In this document: positions 7,081 to 8,321 of the stretch, piece by piece
How the letters are laid out: every line of letters begins with the position of its first letter
Numbering within the stretch: the stretch's first letter is position 1
Made by a program: the position numbers and the translations under genes
NCBI GenBank assembly: GCA_964581455.1
Contig: CAZOOT010000141.1
Span: forward strand, 1 to 8,321
Direction of reading: 5' to 3'
DNA: 8,321 bases
Source: VBAS01 sp964581455
GTDB taxonomy: Bacteria > Bacteroidota > Bacteroidia > Chitinophagales > Chitinophagaceae
Notes under the pieces: model-generated
What the model saw: only the letters and a program-made list of their open reading frames with translations
Database searches by the model: none
What the model was told of the DNA's origin: nothing

Positions 7081-8118
7081 TTAACGCCTGTTCAATGCAT
7101 CCCAACCCTGGGCTGTAATCGGATGTGTGTTTTCTCCTTTGGTAATGATCTTTGTTCCTTCTTCTGCATCAGTCATATAACCTATCACACTGATATCATT
7201 ATTCAATACCAGCTTTTCATGATCGGACTGCTGAATGGTAAAGAGTAATTCATAATCTTCACCTCCACTCAAAGCACAGGCAGTAGGATCAATTTCAAAT
7301 TTGAACGCTGCTTTTTTTGTTTCTTCAGCTACCGGAATCTTTTCTTCATATACCCTGCAACCAAGATTACTTTGTTTACACAGGTGGAGTATTTCAGAAC
7401 TCAACCCGTCACTGATATCCAGCATGGCAGTAGGCATGATATTTTCTTTTTCCAAAAACTCAACTATTTCCTTTCTTGCTTCCGGTTTTAATAACCTTCC
7501 GATTACATAAGCTTCTCCTTCCAGGTCTGGTTGTACTTCCGGATTTTCAAGATATATTTTTTTCTCTCTTTCCAGAAACAATAATCCAAGATAGGCCGCA
7601 CCCAGATCACCACTTACACAGAGCAGGTCTCCTTTCTTTGCAGTGCTTCTTTTTACAAATTTGTCCTGCACTACTTCACCAATGGCGGTTACCGAAATCA
7701 CAAACCCTTTTTGTGATGAAGCCGTATCCCCGCCAACAAGGTCTACTCCATACTTTTCACAGGCCGCATATACTCCCTCATAGAATTCATTTAACGATTC
7801 TACGCTGAATCTATTGCTGATACCTATGCTTAATGTGATTTGCGTTGGGGTTGCATTCATGGCATAAATGTCACTGAGGTTTGCTACTACGCTTTTATAC
7901 CCAAGGTGCTTTAGCGGCGTATACATCAGATCAAAGTGAATACCCTCCAGCAAAAGATCGGTAGTAACCACAGTTTGTTTACCAAAATTGTCAATGATTG
8001 CGGCATCATCACCCACACCAACTATTGAAGATGCATTTTGTAATTCTATATTCCGGGTCAGGTATTCTATTAAACCAAATTCTCCCAGTGATGCAATCTC
8101 AGTTCTTTCTTCGCTCAT
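7081..8118 (-). CDS. thiL: Thiamine-monophosphate kinase
   Basis: ThiL phosphorylates thiamine monophosphate with ATP to make thiamine diphosphate, the active cofactor, in the cytoplasm. The 345-aa protein has the AIRS/PurM-like two-domain layout. N-terminal ATP/Mg-binding motifs are GVGDDAA (34-40), TTDLLLEGIHF (52-62), NLSDIYAM (80-87) and VGGDT (128-132). The C-terminal domain carries GDLLCVSGDLG (163-173), LDISDGLSSE (233-242) and SGGEDYELLF (284-293). All catalytic aspartates I expect are present and length is typical (about 325-350 aa). The start overlaps the stop of the upstream IMPase-family gene (ATGA), indicating coupled translation. The S41 lipoprotein gene follows after 20 bp. No other thiamine biosynthesis gene and no TPP riboswitch is visible in the window, so this gene serves salvage or synthesis encoded elsewhere. 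Confidence 0.96.
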   Translation of the reverse strand: MSEERTEIASLGEFGLIEYLTRNIELQNASSIVGVGDDAAIIDNFGKQTVVTTDLLLEGIHFDLMYTPLKHLGYKSVVANLSDIYAMNATPTQITLSIGISNRFSVESLNEFYEGVYAACEKYGVDLVGGDTASSQKGFVISVTAIGEVVQDKFVKRSTAKKGDLLCVSGDLGAAYLGLLFLEREKKIYLENPEVQPDLEGEAYVIGRLLKPEARKEIVEFLEKENIMPTAMLDISDGLSSEILHLCKQSNLGCRVYEEKIPVAEETKKAAFKFEIDPTACALSGGEDYELLFTIQQSDHEKLVLNNDISVIGYMTDAEEGTKIITKGENTHPITAQGWDALNRR

Positions 8119-8321
8119 AATTCTTTTTCGTTTTTAATTACCAAAAGCAGCTCTTCGTGTATTTTCCCATTTGTAGCTACAATATGCGGTTGATAAGGAG
8201 AAAAATTAATCCCATTAAAATCTGTAACCCTGCCACCCGCCTCTTCTACTATTAAATAACCTGCAGCACTGTCCCAGGCTTCCAGTTTATGCTCATAAAA
8301 ACCATCAAATTTTCCGCTGGC
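8115..8321 (-). CDS. Inositol monophosphatase family protein, C-terminal part (5' end outside window)
   Basis: The last 68 residues of an open frame running in from the right edge are visible, ending in TGA at 8117-8115. They include WDSAAGYLIVEEAGG (residues 16-30 of the visible part), which is the second signature of the Mg-dependent IMPase superfamily. Its Asp (residue 17) is the metal-binding and water-activating residue corresponding to Asp220 of human IMPA1. A VTDFNG strand and a PHIVATNGKIHEELL ending follow, as usual for SuhB-like enzymes of about 260 aa. The first signature (DPLDGT) must lie outside the window. Substrates in this family include inositol phosphates, fructose-1,6-bisphosphate, histidinol phosphate and PAP, and cannot be told apart from this fragment. 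The stop overlaps the thiL start by 4 bp (ATGA), so this gene is upstream in the same transcript. Confidence 0.9.
   Translation of the reverse strand, partial: ASGKFDGFYEHKLEAWDSAAGYLIVEEAGGRVTDFNGINFSPYQPHIVATNGKIHEELLLVIKNEKEL

Noticed and set aside
7061..7105. Upstream start for the S41 lipoprotein gene at 7105
   Set aside because: It overlaps the thiL 3' end and pushes the lipoprotein signal 15 residues inward; the ATG at 7060 gives a normal signal.
7476..7808. 110-aa plus-strand open frame inside thiL
   Set aside because: It has His/Leu/Pro-rich shadow composition and is antisense to conserved ThiL motifs.

Overview
The window looks like ordinary chromosomal DNA from a Bacteroidota bacterium, most likely Chitinophagaceae or a close relative. 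This is inferred from protein style (a DPP-IV-like S9 peptidase, an S41 lipoprotein peptidase, an LpxR-family outer-membrane protein), the moderately AT-rich composition, the near absence of Shine-Dalgarno sequences and the short intergenic gaps. I cannot name the genus. I see no mobile element, CRISPR array, tRNA, rRNA, riboswitch or phage gene, and nothing I would call a new system. About 95% of the window is coding.

Layout. (1) 1-1208, plus strand: the 3' end of recX, then a gene for an LpxR-family outer-membrane lipid A deacylase-like protein, closed by a bidirectional hairpin terminator at about 1210-1236. (2) 1258-3513, minus strand: a secreted S9B dipeptidyl-peptidase IV-like enzyme, convergent with the LpxR gene. 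(3) 3514-3628: a short divergent intergenic region. (4) 3629-5523, plus strand: a two-gene unit with a TGATG stop/start overlap, encoding a YafV/Nit2-type omega-amidase and N-acetylglucosamine-6-phosphate deacetylase (NagA). (5) 5507-8321, minus strand: a compact unit, transcribed right to left, of an inositol-monophosphatase-family protein (only its C-terminus is in the window), thiL, and an S41-family lipoprotein peptidase. Its last gene overlaps the end of nagA by 17 bp tail to tail.

Functionally the genes fall into envelope and secreted functions (LpxR-like protein, DPP-IV-like peptidase, S41 lipoprotein) and cytoplasmic small-molecule metabolism (omega-amidase, NagA, ThiL, IMPase). No single pathway links them, although the omega-amidase/nagA pair is translationally coupled. 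The most interesting details are the substrate-pocket substitutions in the DPP-IV-like enzyme, which keeps its triad and its N-terminus-anchoring residues, and a C6G5 tract near its 3' end.
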